From an uncultured Clostridia bacterium (GTDB lineage: Bacteria > Bacillota > Clostridia > Christensenellales > Borkfalkiaceae), in NCBI GenBank assembly GCA_947632195.1, contig CANROE010000010.1, positions 1 to 58,413 of the forward strand: a stretch of 58,413 nucleotides of DNA. Reading direction: 5' to 3'. Positions 21,701-30,156 of this stretch are shown here, piece after piece; positions within the stretch are counted from its first letter, which is position 1; the number at the start of each line of letters is the position of its first letter. The notes beneath the pieces are model-generated. The model ran no database searches, was not told where the DNA came from, and saw only the letters and a list, made by a program, of their open reading frames with translations. A program made the translations under genes and the position numbers.

Positions 21701-23818
21701 TTCGGCCTTTATGCCTCTTACACCGACGAGACGGGCGTCCACCCCTATCAGGGGATCTACCTCGTAGAAGAAGAGAACGTCGTATTGCTCATTTACAACC
21801 AGCAGTATGGGATCTGCTTTGATCTGAAAGAGGACGGTACGTTTACTGTTCGCGGCGGTGAATACGGCTCCTACCTCCTTGTCGATAACAACGGGTTGAG
21901 CGGAGAAGTGCTTTTGTTCGACGGCTACAATCATCTTACCGTTTCCGAGATAGATGAAAACGGCGACCTGGTTACGATCGACGAAGAAGGGTCTTATACG
22001 CGGACGGAAACAGGATTCCATATCGTTTATAAAAAGAATAACGAGACGATCGAACTTGACGGCAGGCGCGGAACGCTCACGAGTTCCGGTCAAACTTTGC
22101 CTGTGTTCTTTATCGAGCATAAGGAAGTCGTGTACACTTATGTCGATGTGGAAGATTGGACGATACTCGTTCTCGACGCTTACGGCGGAGCCGTCAAACA
22201 CACACAGATGGGCGGCATGGAGAGCGGGAGATATTATCTCGTCACCGAAAACTTGATGTATTATTCCAATCTCTCTGGTACCGATGACTATCTCTACCGC
22301 TATGACAACACGAAGGGGACGATCGAGAGATTCGCTTATACCTCTCGCGGCTATTACACGAAAGATCTCGACGCTCTGCTGTTCGACGAAGGTGGTTTCA
22401 TGATCTCGGGCGGCGATACGCTCTACTATTATGAAGTGCTCGCAGACGGCAACGTGAATCTGTACCATCAGGATCCTACGGGTGAAAATCCGAATCGTTA
22501 CGGCTTTGTGACGCAATCTTTCGGAAAATTCGAGGACAAGATCACATTTGAAGGCAAGGAATATTACTCCAACAGCGGCTATGCGATCCGCTTTACGCGT
22601 GATACCGCCACCGCAGAAAAATACCCGGTGAAAGTCGGCGAAGAGGAAGATAAAACGCCTGTTATGGCGACGCTCGGCCAGCTTACGTTTGCGCCTACGG
22701 GCAGCGATACGTTTACGGTGCGCGGCACGGTCCTTATCAATAACGAACAGTATTCTTGTACGGTTTCGCGCGTGGTGGACGACGAAGGAAAGGCGAGCCT
22801 TTCCGTTTCCATCGGGCAGTTTGTTTTCGACATTGAGGCGAACTATTCGGGGGATTCTCTGGGCAACGCAGGCCGGAACACTTATAGTGTGACTGCCATG
22901 CGCACGGAAAGCACCTATCTCCCGTCCGCCTATCTGATGAATTTCTATCTCTATCTCATGTTCTTCGGCCAGACGCTTGCCAACACGGTCGGCCAGGTGA
23001 CATTTGTTACCGTTTACAACGAAGAAGGAGTGGCGACGGAGCACTATATCGACGCGCAATTCGGAGAATCTTTGGGCATAAAGGATTCGGAGGGCAACTT
23101 CATCAATTTGGAGCATCGTGAATACACGCAGGATGCTGTCAATAAGAATCTCTATCTCATAGATTTGACGGACGAAAAGGGGGTCAACTACCGTTTCAGG
23201 ATCCAACTCACCGCCGATTATGTCAATATGTTGGGTGTGTACAGCTATGATTTGGTTGCATTCAGCCGCGTGGAGAGCTTTGAGACGGATCACTACAAGG
23301 TTGAGATCGAGTACGTCGTTTCTTCCGACGGATACGAGGCTGGCGACATCGCGATGGTGACCGTTTGGAAAGACGATGCGCAGATCCGGCCCACCAGCCT
23401 TTATATGTACAACAACACCGCCTATCTGATCGTGGAAAACACGGATGAGAGCGGCACCCTCACTTCCGTTGTGTACTACCTCGTCGACTTTACTTTGGAT
23501 GATTCGATGTCACAGACGGGTAGCCCCGTTTACAAGGAGGCTAAGGTCACGGAAAAGACCGTCAAACGGTACTTCGTTTCCGGTAGCACCGTGTTATACG
23601 CCGATATTTCGGAAGACAGTCACGAAGTCCTCATGTTCGCCTACGGAAGGTATCTCTATCTGGGGCTTGCAAGCGAGTATGATGAAGAGACTAAGACCTA
23701 TACGGTGACGACCTTCGGAGACGCCAAATACACGGTCAAGGTAGATGGCGAAAACGTGACGATCGAAGCCGTGCCTGCCCCCGAAGAGGAGGAAGGAACT
23801 CCCGAAGAGAACGCTTAA
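18779..23818 (+). CDS. Large lipoprotein with InlB-type B-repeats and a long beta-repeat ladder
   Basis: 1679 residues. Signal peptide with lipobox ending GIFTAC (Cys25). Residues ~30-330 hold several InlB/Listeria-Bacteroides B-repeats and related folds, marked by [24 protein letters not shown] and [15 protein letters not shown]. The remaining ~1300 residues are rich in Tyr, Thr, Gly and Asp. They show a loose repeat of about 70 residues: an L.LDG.G-type strand, then an acidic turn, then G.Y (for example [32 protein letters not shown]). This suggests a beta-propeller or beta-solenoid ectodomain. The C-terminus is acidic ([12 protein letters not shown]) with no sortase motif. I do not recognise a named family for the large part. 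A strong terminator follows, so this is a one-gene transcript. Confidence 0.92.
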   Translation: MKSVKKLLAALLLIVAAALGIFTACSSGVTLSFETGGAPAMESVSVDKGTQYELPEIEWEGHAFEGWYLDSEFTGDPVASYQAEKSATFYAKWTALPAITLDLDGGSLEAGTKLYLKAGANVSDFMRAYIPTKADHEFGAWYLGDQALSAATAMPQEGLTLKARYKVAYTIQVYKQNLAQNGYEFDEKDNIRGYAYAGEECTPAPDLHGFKSVPNDQAVTTKVISETVSENLFCLYFDRQTYTVHLVSTSPVDKQESVTGLYGSEIEIPSASYTAEGYLLTGWATSALGEVVYPYTPATFNGAGGEETAIKYTVEDEVILYAVWKQGYTDLFGGADYVFIPDEAGSVAYLSRAGVLFAGTYQPDGKRFMFSTDEELLVQGVLINADSYAFYNASRSDYASTLYVPGQGLNEGVKLYLDAYNGITYSESTETMFGPITDDSQGTYVFDDDDLILATFTSGPLNGKTLTIMVGQVTLDNRTVAAFQVRNDEEYSWGEMPGIRLNPESLTPDTYYPIVSLDGFGTATLSSTSSTSSYYYSRSGDVITLINSNGSEAGTLYHILQGSMDCYAMYDADLDRTYTSADGKTFKIDGTYNATYTDGSTILTGYFYSSSTEESDFGTPIHFVYSVGSTMTDRLFLTQEVTENAEGAASPETKFTFVEKPLGYAEYHYCDLTNQVNVYYAPMIVFNDDLSTVGKITVYGYAPATGTYEKALIGSFEEQDGKYAFTTTQHLSYSSDISTAIFDYSKISAIVFGVDSYSSSSLFGTQTYSVAYFYTVTTTDTENQVSHYDTQYKEKDGTGTLTLVGPFGIYTKGSETHVGQFTWSGTDNQILRLAPSTESRYYYYEVDADAKDFIALDDRYGTAYRYSAETGNRISTERLVFDGKGGATYTYTKETEGEEEPVTEEIVGKYERTEKTSAGSELTIYKFTSDEKTFEFVLISLSGYNCFSIRDEKVPEEGYTRQLATGTERLLLDGFGLYASYTDETGVHPYQGIYLVEEENVVLLIYNQQYGICFDLKEDGTFTVRGGEYGSYLLVDNNGLSGEVLLFDGYNHLTVSEIDENGDLVTIDEEGSYTRTETGFHIVYKKNNETIELDGRRGTLTSSGQTLPVFFIEHKEVVYTYVDVEDWTILVLDAYGGAVKHTQMGGMESGRYYLVTENLMYYSNLSGTDDYLYRYDNTKGTIERFAYTSRGYYTKDLDALLFDEGGFMISGGDTLYYYEVLADGNVNLYHQDPTGENPNRYGFVTQSFGKFEDKITFEGKEYYSNSGYAIRFTRDTATAEKYPVKVGEEEDKTPVMATLGQLTFAPTGSDTFTVRGTVLINNEQYSCTVSRVVDDEGKASLSVSIGQFVFDIEANYSGDSLGNAGRNTYSVTAMRTESTYLPSAYLMNFYLYLMFFGQTLANTVGQVTFVTVYNEEGVATEHYIDAQFGESLGIKDSEGNFINLEHREYTQDAVNKNLYLIDLTDEKGVNYRFRIQLTADYVNMLGVYSYDLVAFSRVESFETDHYKVEIEYVVSSDGYEAGDIAMVTVWKDDAQIRPTSLYMYNNTAYLIVENTDESGTLTSVVYYLVDFTLDDSMSQTGSPVYKEAKVTEKTVKRYFVSGSTVLYADISEDSHEVLMFAYGRYLYLGLASEYDEETKTYTVTTFGDAKYTVKVDGENVTIEAVPAPEEEEGTPEENA

Positions 23819-23850
23819 CGATAGCTGGATTGCAATCGAACAATTAAAAG

Positions 23851-23882
23851 GCCGTCCCCGCGACATCGCGGGGACGGCTTTT
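23851..23882 (+). terminator. Strong intrinsic terminator after the 1679-aa lipoprotein gene
   Basis: A perfect GC-rich stem, GCCGTCCCCGCGA (23851-23863) with TCGCGGGGACGGC (23866-23878), is followed by TTTT. Confidence 0.95.
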
Positions 23883-23972
23883 CAAAGCAAAAAAACTATC
23901 GGGCGGATGTCCCTCCGCCGCAGACTGAAAGCAACGGCTGCAAAGAAGAAAAAACTTTTTCAAAAACCCATC

Positions 23973-24001
23973 TTGACATCGGCGGCGGTGGCAGTTATAA
24001 T
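23973..24001 (+). promoter_or_regulatory. Consensus promoter of tnaA
   Basis: A perfect TTGACA (23973-23978) and a perfect TATAAT (23996-24001) are 17 nt apart. Transcription should start near 24008, which leaves a leader of about 25 nt. There is no room for a tnaC-type leader peptide. Confidence 0.93.
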
Positions 24002-24032
24002 AGGAATGAATAAACCACAGGAGTGTGAGACC

Positions 24033-25412
24033 ATGAAAGCAATTTATTTCCCCGAACCTTTCCGCATCAAGAGCGTGGAGCCTCTCAAAATGCTCACCCG
24101 CGAGGAGCGGGAGCAAAAGATCAAAGAGGCGGGCTACAATGTCTTTTCTCTCGCTTCGCGGGACGTATATATCGACCTTCTCACCGATAGCGGCACGGGG
24201 GCAATGAGTTCCGACCAATGGGCGGGCGTCATGCTGGGCGATGAATCTTATGCGGGCGCAGACTGCTATTACAAGGTACAGGAGAGCGCCAGGGAGATCT
24301 TCGGTTTCCCTTACATTCAGCTCGTGCACCAGGGAAGAGCCGCCGAAAAAGTGCTCCTTCCCGTCCTTTTACAGGGGAAGAAGTACGCCATCGCCAATAT
24401 GCACTTTGATACGACGAGAGCGCATGTTGAGCTTGCGGGCGCGCGCGCCATCGACTGCACCGTGCCCGAGGCGCTCGATACGACGAAATATTTCGATTTC
24501 AAGGGCAATATGGATGTCGAAAGGCTCGAAGAGCACATTCACGAGCTCGGCGCGGAGAACATCGGCGTCGTCATCATGACGATCACCAACAATTCCGCAG
24601 GCGGCCAGCCCGTCTCCGTCGCCAATATCCGTGCCACCCGCGAGATCGCGCACAAATACGGCATTCCCTTCATGATCGACGCGGCGCGGTATGCCGAAAA
24701 CTCCTATTTCGTCAAACAGCGGGAGCCCGAGTTCCGAAACAGCACCATTCAGGAGATCGTCAAGGCGACCTTCGAGGGCGCCGACTGCTTTACGATGAGC
24801 GCCAAAAAGGACGCGATCGTCAACATGGGCGGGCTCATCGGCTGCCGCGACAAGGCGGTGTTCGAGCTGGTAAAACAGCGCTGTATATCGTTTGAGGGAT
24901 TCATCACCTACGGCGGCATGTCCGGACGGGACATCGAGGCGCTCGCGCGCGGTCTCAAAGAGGGGATCGACGAAAACTATCTCCGCTACCGGATCGGGCA
25001 GATGGAGTATCTTGCGGCGCGGTTGGACGAGGCGGGCATTGCCTACCAGAGCCCCGTCGGCGGGCACGCCGTGTTCGTGGACGCAAAAAAGCTGTTGCCG
25101 CACATTCCGTATTATGAATTCCCCGCGCAGGCGCTTGCGATCGAACTCTATAAAGAGGCGGGGATCCGCGCTTGCGACATCGGCTCATACATGCTCGGCA
25201 ACGATCCCGATACGGGCAAGCAGCTGGAAGCGGACTTTGAATTTACCCGTCTGGCGATCCCGCGCAGGGTGTACACGCAGAGCCATCTCGACGTCATCGC
25301 GGACGCGCTCATCAACATCAAAGAGCGCGCAAGTTCGATCAAGGGGTATAAGATCGTGGAGGAGCCGCCGATCCTGCGCCACTTCACGGCAAAGCTCGCC
25401 CCGCTCGATTAA
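24033..25412 (+). CDS. tnaA: Tryptophanase
   Basis: 459 residues. It cleaves L-tryptophan to indole, pyruvate and ammonia with PLP and can also act on cysteine or serine. Seen: the N-terminal EPFRIK.VEP block, [34 protein letters not shown] (Asp216) and the cofactor motif SAKKDA with the probable PLP lysine at 259. The choice over tyrosine phenol-lyase rests on Ile383 in [11 protein letters not shown], where tryptophanases have Ile and tyrosine phenol-lyases have Arg. The ATG at 24033 follows ACAGGAG (24017-24023). Longer in-frame starts lie in or before the promoter, and one at 24006 would be leaderless. It is probably single-gene, followed by a repeat-filled gap and a cysteine desulfidase gene. 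Confidence 0.93.
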   Translation: MKAIYFPEPFRIKSVEPLKMLTREEREQKIKEAGYNVFSLASRDVYIDLLTDSGTGAMSSDQWAGVMLGDESYAGADCYYKVQESAREIFGFPYIQLVHQGRAAEKVLLPVLLQGKKYAIANMHFDTTRAHVELAGARAIDCTVPEALDTTKYFDFKGNMDVERLEEHIHELGAENIGVVIMTITNNSAGGQPVSVANIRATREIAHKYGIPFMIDAARYAENSYFVKQREPEFRNSTIQEIVKATFEGADCFTMSAKKDAIVNMGGLIGCRDKAVFELVKQRCISFEGFITYGGMSGRDIEALARGLKEGIDENYLRYRIGQMEYLAARLDEAGIAYQSPVGGHAVFVDAKKLLPHIPYYEFPAQALAIELYKEAGIRACDIGSYMLGNDPDTGKQLEADFEFTRLAIPRRVYTQSHLDVIADALINIKERASSIKGYKIVEEPPILRHFTAKLAPLD

Positions 25413-25428
25413 GTTTTACAACCTCCTC

Positions 25429-25658
25429 GGCTCCCCCTTTGAGGGGGAGCTGTCACAAAGTGACTGAGGGGGTGTACTGCCCCATTTGTTCCCCTCCTCG
25501 GGAAGGTTGCCCCTCCCGTTCCCGATCTGTCATTTCGCCCCGCGTTTCAAGATTTGTCATTTCGACCAAGCCGCTTTGCGGCGCGTGGAGAAATCTTACC
25601 TTAGGTGGGGACTCGACGCCCCTGTGGGGGAGCTGTTGCGCTTGCGCGACTGAGGGGT
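25429..25658. repeat. Intergenic repeats between tnaA and cyuA
   Basis: The 285-bp gap holds three dispersed palindromic units. Family B (CCCCC..GGGGGAGCTG...GACTGAGGGG) occurs at 25429-25472 and 25615-25658. Family A (GTCATTTCGACC...GGAGAAATCT) occurs at 25555-25600, with a partial A start near 25529. The reading frame across them (25439-25942) is a by-product of the repeats. No clear promoter or terminator is visible. Confidence 0.8.
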
Positions 25659-25697
25659 TTTCCCAAGAGCGGCTTTGGCACAGACCTGATTTTTCTC

Positions 25698-26954
25698 ATG
25701 CAAACACACGAATACAGCCGAATTTTATCCGAAGAACTTCTCCCCGCGCTGGGCTGCACGGAGCCCATCTCCGTTGCCTATTGCGCGGCGCTTGCCCGCA
25801 AAACGTTGGGCAAAATGCCGACCCGTATCGAAATTTTCGTCAGCGGGAACATCTTAAAGAACGTAAAAAGCGTCATCGTGCCGAACACGGGCGGCCTCAA
25901 AGGGGTCGCGGCGGCGGCGATGGCGGGCGTCGTGGCAGGTGACGCGGAGAGAAAGCTCGAAGTGCTCTCCGCGCTTTCGGACGCCGACCGCAAACAAATC
26001 GCCGAGGCGCTCCAAACGATTCCCGTAACGGTAAAAAAAGCTCCCTCGCGGTGCGTATTCGACATCGGCGTGAAGGTCTTTGCGGAGGGGAACGAGGCGT
26101 TCGTCCGCATTGAGGGGTGGCATACCAACGTGGTGGAGATCACAAAAAACGGCGTCTGCGCCTTTTCGGGCGAACTGTGCGAAGAGGGGACATCAGAGCG
26201 CGCCCTCACCGTGGAAAAGATCGTAAAGTATATCGAAGAAGTCCCGCTTTCGGAGATCGAGCCCCTCATCGCGCGGCAGATCGAATATAACTCCGCCATC
26301 TCGGAGGAGGGATTGAAGGGGGACTACGGCGCGCGCGTTGGCAAAATATTGCTGAAAGCGTATGGAAATTCGGTGCACAACCGCGCAAAGGCGGCCGCTG
26401 CGGCGGGGTCGGACGCGCGCATGAACGGCTGTTCCATGCCTGTCGTCATCGTGTCTGGGAGCGGCAACCAGGGCATTACGGCATGTATGCCTGTTGTGGA
26501 ATACGCAAAGGAGCTCGGCATTTCGCACGAAACGCTCATTCGGGCAGTTGCGCTGTCCGATCTTGTCACGCTTCATTTAAAGGCGGGCATCGGGCGATTG
26601 TCGGCGTATTGCGGCGCGGTGAGCGCGGGCGTCGGCGCGGGCGCGGGGGTGTGCTACCTCTACGGCGGCGGGTACGATGAGATCGCGCACACGGTCGCAA
26701 ACGCGCTCGCCATTGCTTCGGGGATCCTGTGTGACGGTGCAAAGTCGAGCTGTGCGGCAAAGATCGCGGCAGGGGTAGACGCAGGGCTGTTGGGGTTTGA
26801 AATGTATCGCGGCGGGAGCCAGTTCTACGGCGGCGACGGCATAGTGGAGCAGGGCGTGGAGCGCACGATCGAAAACGTTTCGGACGTCGCCCGTGAAGGC
26901 ATGCGGGAAACGGACGAGGAGATCATCAAACTGATGATCAAAAACTTGCAGTAG
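25698..26954 (+). CDS. cyuA: L-cysteine desulfidase / UPF0597 (CyuA, YhaM) family
   Basis: 418 residues. Family members use an iron-sulfur cluster, not PLP, to convert L-cysteine to pyruvate, ammonia and sulfide; the fold is shared with serine dehydratase alpha subunits. Seen: GCTEPIS near the N-terminus (Cys20), VPNTGG, NGCSMPVVIVSGSGNQG in the middle and GAKSSCAAKI near the C-terminus. These conserved cysteines are expected cluster ligands. The ATG at 25698 was chosen because homology begins at once; the ribosome binding site is poor and upstream sequence is repeat DNA. Together with tryptophanase it makes a small amino-acid-degrading pair yielding indole and sulfide. A serine-specific activity cannot be excluded. 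Confidence 0.88.
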   Translation: MQTHEYSRILSEELLPALGCTEPISVAYCAALARKTLGKMPTRIEIFVSGNILKNVKSVIVPNTGGLKGVAAAAMAGVVAGDAERKLEVLSALSDADRKQIAEALQTIPVTVKKAPSRCVFDIGVKVFAEGNEAFVRIEGWHTNVVEITKNGVCAFSGELCEEGTSERALTVEKIVKYIEEVPLSEIEPLIARQIEYNSAISEEGLKGDYGARVGKILLKAYGNSVHNRAKAAAAAGSDARMNGCSMPVVIVSGSGNQGITACMPVVEYAKELGISHETLIRAVALSDLVTLHLKAGIGRLSAYCGAVSAGVGAGAGVCYLYGGGYDEIAHTVANALAIASGILCDGAKSSCAAKIAAGVDAGLLGFEMYRGGSQFYGGDGIVEQGVERTIENVSDVAREGMRETDEEIIKLMIKNLQ

Positions 26955-26967
26955 AAACAGAAGGGGC

Positions 26968-27000
26968 CGCCCCGCGCAAGCTACTTGCGCGGGGCAGCAT
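26968..27000 (+). terminator. Probable terminator after cyuA
   Basis: An 11-bp stem, CCCCGCGCAAG (26970-26980) with CTTGCGCGGGG (26984-26994), is followed only by CAGCATTTG, so the T-tract is weak. Confidence 0.6.
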
Positions 27001-27017
27001 TTGATAAAATAAATGTA

Positions 27018-27044
27018 GCGGCGCGCAAATTCTTTGCGCGCCGC
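27018..27044. repeat. Second GC-rich hairpin downstream of cyuA
   Basis: A perfect 12-bp inverted repeat, GCGGCGCGCAAA (27018-27029) with TTTGCGCGCCGC (27033-27044), has a 3-nt loop and no T-run. It could be a palindromic repeat unit or a back-up terminator. Confidence 0.6.
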
Positions 27045-27098
27045 CATTACTCTCGCCCCCCAATGAGTTGGTGGGAGGCGAGGGAGCCACATTGTTAT

Positions 27099-27333
27099 GA
27101 CCTGCTCCCGTTTACGGGGGCGGGTGGCGCGCGAAGCGAGACAGGTGGGGGCACTCTCGGCACCCCTTGGAGTGATGCGGGTTGTCTCGGCGCCCCTCAT
27201 AGGGGAGCTGTCGAGGCGTAGCCGAGACTAAGGGGTTCTCCGAGAGCAACCCTTTCCCCCTCGCGTTGTTCGGGTACTTTCCCTTTCAGGGACAGCAAGA
27301 GTTGTTTCCCTCCAACTTGTTGGGGGGGGAGGA
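27099..27333. repeat. Repeat cluster between cyuA and the DUF4363 gene
   Basis: Three repeat types are seen: family C (GACCTG...ACGGGGGCGGGTGGCGC...CAGGTGGGGG) at 27099-27151, family B (CGCCCCTCATAGGGGAGCTG...GAGACTAAGGGG) at 27189-27238 and family D (CCTCCAACTTGTTGGGGGG) at 27307-27333. A TCCCTTTCAGGGACAGCAAG unit also recurs at about 37041 (there with TAAAA). No gene is visible. Confidence 0.75.
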
Positions 27334-27341
27334 AATTGTTC

Positions 27342-27719
27342 TCAAAAAATATTTTCGACGGCGGGCTTGTAGGTGTCGGGCAGACACTTGGTGAGATGGA
27401 TCAAAATTTCGAGTTTGGCCAGGGCAAGGTCAAAGTCCTTCTCGGCAATGAGGCGCACCGTCTCGGACATGTAGTCGTCCACGCGCGAAATATCGTTGTG
27501 GGGGATCCAGACGTGCAGTTTTTCCTTGCGGTTTTCCCACGAGGTCTGCACGGCTTTTGCGTCCTCGCCGTTTGCGGTCTCGTTCTCCGCTTTTAAGTAG
27601 AGGGTATGCAGCTCCTCGCCGAATTCTGAGAATTGAGTATTTACAAACCGCCATTCAAACAGTCCCGCCCCGAGGAGCAGTAGCACTGCCACCCCGATCG
27701 CCGTTAATGATTTGACCAT
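27342..27719 (-). CDS. DUF4363 family protein
   Basis: 125 residues. An N-terminal membrane anchor (about 5-22, LTAIGVAVLLLLGAGL) is followed by a helical domain with W.N....W..WIPHNDISRVDDYM and LAKLEILIHLTKCLP, which fits DUF4363. These small membrane-anchored proteins are of unknown function and are often encoded beside DUF421 membrane proteins in Clostridia and Bacilli. Here the DUF421 gene lies on the same strand, 660 bp upstream, with repeat DNA between. The start at 27719 places the hydrophobic helix at the N-terminus; the Shine-Dalgarno is weak. Confidence 0.8.
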   Translation of the reverse strand: MVKSLTAIGVAVLLLLGAGLFEWRFVNTQFSEFGEELHTLYLKAENETANGEDAKAVQTSWENRKEKLHVWIPHNDISRVDDYMSETVRLIAEKDFDLALAKLEILIHLTKCLPDTYKPAVENIF

Positions 27720-28379
27720 ATGTAAAGAGTTTAGTTTCGCACAATTCTTTTCTCGCTCCACCCCTTGCCCACCCATTGAGGGGTGGGTGTCATGCGCTCT
27801 GCGCGTGACGGAAGGGGTGTCGCTACGCAAATAATCGTGCGAGGAAGCCTTCTTTCGCGCCTTAACTTTCTTGTCCTCTCGTTCGTTTCAACGGACAGTA
27901 AGTTGCAAGTATGCAACAAATGTAGTCGCCCACGACGGAAGTGAATTCGCCTAAGGCACATATTCTCAAATGTCATTTCGAGTGGAGCAAAGCGGAATCG
28001 AGAAATCTCTACCGCATTACAACAGGGCGAGATTTCTCCACTTTGCTCGCATTGCTCGCTTCGGTCGAAATGACATATTAGGAACAGCGCGCGGGGCGAA
28101 ATGACAAAATCGGGACAGCAAGGGGCCCCCTTTCCCCCTCGTTTCACTCGGGTACTTCCCCCCAAACAAGTTGGGGGCAGCAAGGGGAAAATGAAACCCA
28201 TTCTAAAATGTCATGTCGAGCCACCGAGGAACGAGGTGTGTCGAGACATCTCGTCCTTAGTTTTTATAATGTGAGATTTCTCCACGCGGTCCCTCCGCTC
28301 CCTTGGTCGAAATGACAGATTAGATTAGCGCGACATATAATTAGAAACTTCTCGACCCCTCAAAGCACCCCTCAATTCC
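27720..28379. repeat. 660-bp block of nested repeats between the DUF4363 and DUF421 genes
   Basis: This stretch holds no supportable gene. It contains a family E unit (27859-27970, beginning GCCTTAAC and ending AAGGCACATATTCTCAAA). Family A units follow in both orientations: forward at 27972-28010 and 28209-28253, reverse at 28029-28075 and 28272-28318. The forward/reverse pair 27972-28075 would fold into a long imperfect hairpin. A D-like unit (CCCCCCAAACAAGTTGGGGG) lies near 28157. Confidence 0.8.
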
Positions 28380-29069
28380 TCACCACACCTTATGTGCGGG
28401 GTACTCCACCTGCAACGTTTCAAATTTTTTCCCCTTCACCTGCAAATAGAGTTTTCCGTTGCCGTCGGCGGTCAAAACGAGCACCCGTTTCACGTTTTGC
28501 ACCTTTTGCTCTTTCAAAATGCCGTCGAAAAACGCTTGCGGAAGCCCTGTCAGCTCCAAATTTTTTTCGTCGTACTTGCCGTTGTCGATGATGACGAGGG
28601 GAAGGGAATTCTGCATCTCTTCATAGTCCTGTTTGGGGAGGGCGGAAAAGGTCCCGTTCGCCTCGTAGAGGGCATAATCCACGCAGTCGAGGGAGAAATA
28701 TCCCGCCGAGCGCAGACTTTCGATGAGGTCGGAAACGTCCAAATTGTTGCGTTTCAGCTGGTAGTCGTCGATCCCGTTCTTGTTGACGACGACGGAGGGC
28801 TTGCCGCTGATAAAGCTCTTCCACGGTTTCACTTTGAGGTCGAGGAGGGTCATGATCTCGTGCAGAACGTAGATCGTGACGACGGACACGATGCCGTAGA
28901 GAAGGGGAATGGAGGCGTCCGCCATGGGGATGCAGGCGAGCTCTGCGATGAGCAGGGTAATGACGAGCTCAAAGGGCTGCATTTCGCCGATCTGCCGCTT
29001 TCCCATGAGCCGCATGATGACGAGCAGTACTGCAAAGATGATCGCCGTGCGGATGACAACGAGTACCAT
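28380..29069 (-). CDS. DUF421 membrane protein (YetF/YdfR-like)
   Basis: 229 residues. Three hydrophobic helices occupy residues ~1-75, including the family hallmark MRLMGKRQIGEMQPFELVI. A soluble alpha/beta domain follows (SGKPSVVVNKNGIDD, LRSAGYFSLDCVDYALYEANG). DUF421 proteins are common in Firmicutes and usually come with a DUF4363 partner; a structural or membrane stress role has been suggested but is not established. It is transcribed leftwards, away from the folT promoter. No strong Shine-Dalgarno is visible before the ATG at 29069. Confidence 0.93.
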   Translation of the reverse strand: MVLVVIRTAIIFAVLLVIMRLMGKRQIGEMQPFELVITLLIAELACIPMADASIPLLYGIVSVVTIYVLHEIMTLLDLKVKPWKSFISGKPSVVVNKNGIDDYQLKRNNLDVSDLIESLRSAGYFSLDCVDYALYEANGTFSALPKQDYEEMQNSLPLVIIDNGKYDEKNLELTGLPQAFFDGILKEQKVQNVKRVLVLTADGNGKLYLQVKGKKFETLQVEYPAHKVW

Positions 29070-29110
29070 ATCGATAGTTTTTCTCGATCGGGGAAATCTA
29101 TGTAAAACAT

Positions 29111-29139
29111 TTGCGTTTTTCGGGGGAATGTGCTATGAT
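29111..29139 (+). promoter_or_regulatory. Promoter of the riboswitch-controlled folT transcript
   Basis: TTGCGT (29111-29116), a 17-nt spacer and TATGAT (29134-29139) with an upstream TGC extended -10. The predicted start near 29146 coincides with the 5' edge of the riboswitch aptamer. Confidence 0.75.
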
Positions 29140-29143
29140 ACTC

Positions 29144-29260
29144 CCGAAGAGTAGCCAAAGCGCGTTAAGTGTTGCGAAACGGGACGTTGTTCGCAAACGA
29201 AAGGGCAAAGAAATTTCCTCTCCGAGTCCTGCGGTGCTGCGGCGCGTCCGCTCTCGTCGG
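29144..29260 (+). promoter_or_regulatory. Tetrahydrofolate (THF) riboswitch aptamer
   Basis: The core matches the clostridial class I THF riboswitch: AGTAG at 29150-29154, GCGTTAAGTG at 29162-29171, then a perfect 7-bp stem TTGCGAA (29172-29178) with TTCGCAA (29190-29196), and ACGAA. The loop GGGACG (29181-29186) can form the expected pseudoknot with CGTCC (29245-29249). The outer helix pairs CCGAAGAG (29144-29151) with CTCGTCGG (29253-29260), one mismatch. The next helix pairs GCCAAAGC (29154-29161) with GCTGCGGC (29236-29243), two mismatches. Binding of reduced folate should lower expression of the downstream transporter. Between 29261 and 29390 is a long leader with further hairpins. Confidence 0.85.
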
Positions 29261-29390
29261 CGCAAACTCCGCTTTGAGCCCTTCGCGCTATGGCGCAAAG
29301 GGCAAGTGCGCTCCGTTGCGCCTTCTCTTCGCAAAAAAGCTTTCTTTGAAATCTTTTTTGCGAGTTTATTTGGCGCTGTGCCGACGACGG

Positions 29391-29416
29391 ACCTCCTCAA
29401 AAAGGGAGGTTATTTT
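29391..29416 (+). promoter_or_regulatory. Expression-platform hairpin masking the folT ribosome binding site
   Basis: ACCTCC (29391-29396) can pair with GGAGGT (29405-29410), burying the AGGGAGG ribosome binding site. The run TTATTTTTT follows up to the ATG at 29419. The hairpin could block translation, and with its T-run could also act as a weak terminator. Confidence 0.7.
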
Positions 29417-29418
29417 TT

Positions 29419-30072
29419 ATGCAGGAAGTTTCGGCAAAACATGCGGGAAAGTGGAAACGGTTTTTCTATTCCGACCTCATGCTCGGGCTGTCCGACGCGC
29501 GTCAGATCGCCTATATCGGGGTAATAACGGCGCTCTGTATCGCGGTGAACTTTTTCGAGTTCAAACTCGCCGACACGCAGTTCTCCTTTACCGTATTCGC
29601 GAGCATTCTCGCGGGCATGCTTTTGGGCCCCGTATTCGGGCCCGTCGCGGTCTTTTTGGGAGACGCCATCGGATTTTTGGCAAATTCGGGCGGATTTATG
29701 TACATGCCGTGGGTGGGGCTCTCGGTGGCGGCAATGGCGCTCATTGCGGGTCTCGTCATGAAACTCCCGTTTCATTTTAAGGGGAGCTGCTTTGTAAAAC
29801 TTGCGATCATCTGCGTCTTGTCGCTGCTCGTCTGTTCGGTGGGGATCAACACGACGGGATTCTACTTCTACTATACGCGCGTCGGGTTTTCCCCGAAGGC
29901 GCTCGGATACCTCAGCGACTATTTCGGCGGCGTGAACATGTATTGGACATATGCGTTCGTCCGTCTCGTCTTTATGGGGCAGCTCATAAACAGCGCCGTA
30001 AATTACGTCCTTCTCTTTGTCGCCGTGCCCGTTCTCGGGGCGATCAAACCGTTAAAACTTAAAATCGGGTGA
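29419..30072 (+). CDS. folT: ECF transporter substrate-binding (S) component, probably folate (FolT)
   Basis: 217 residues, about six membrane helices. The N-terminal YSDLMLGLSDARQIAYIGVITALCIAVN and the helix-rich middle (ILAGMLLGPVFGPVAVFLGDAIGFL) are typical of ECF S components. These bind a vitamin at the outer face and share an EcfA/EcfA'/EcfT energising module encoded elsewhere; none is in this window. The family alone does not give the substrate, but the THF riboswitch directly upstream makes folate the best assignment. The gene has its own promoter and a terminator at 30081-30112. Sequence ends with a short lysine-rich tail. Confidence 0.85.
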   Translation: MQEVSAKHAGKWKRFFYSDLMLGLSDARQIAYIGVITALCIAVNFFEFKLADTQFSFTVFASILAGMLLGPVFGPVAVFLGDAIGFLANSGGFMYMPWVGLSVAAMALIAGLVMKLPFHFKGSCFVKLAIICVLSLLVCSVGINTTGFYFYYTRVGFSPKALGYLSDYFGGVNMYWTYAFVRLVFMGQLINSAVNYVLLFVAVPVLGAIKPLKLKIG

Positions 30073-30080
30073 AAATTTTC

Positions 30081-30112
30081 AAAGTCAATTCCTTTGCGGT
30101 TGACTTTTCTTT
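30081..30112 (+). terminator. folT terminator overlapping the lgt promoter
   Basis: AAAGTCAA (30081-30088) pairs with TTGACTTT (30100-30107), followed by TCTTTTT. The right arm contains the -35 of the lgt promoter, so the two signals share bases. Confidence 0.75.
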
Positions 30113-30129
30113 TTATCTCGTGCTATAAT
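30100..30129 (+). promoter_or_regulatory. Promoter of the lgt-pncB-lspA operon
   Basis: TTGACT (30100-30105), an 18-nt spacer and TATAAT (30124-30129) preceded by TGC. The ribosome binding site AAGGAG and the lgt ATG (30157) follow. Confidence 0.85.
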
Positions 30130-30156
30130 GAATCAATTCTTGTTTTAAGGAGATCT

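Noticed and set aside
19124-23293. A 1389-codon open frame on the minus strand opposite the 1679-aa lipoprotein gene
   Set aside because: It is a codon-bias shadow: Arg/Ile/Val-rich with no domain, no ribosome binding site, and it sits opposite a gene with a signal peptide, promoter and terminator.
24033-25412. Tyrosine phenol-lyase
   Set aside because: Ile383 occupies the position that is Arg in tyrosine phenol-lyases and Ile in tryptophanases.
25439-25942. Plus-strand open frame across the tnaA-cyuA gap
   Set aside because: Its sequence comes from repeat families A and B and then runs out of frame through cyuA.
28392-29105. A 237-codon plus-strand frame opposite the DUF421 gene
   Set aside because: The minus strand matches DUF421 along its length; the plus reading is Val/His/Asp-rich with no features.
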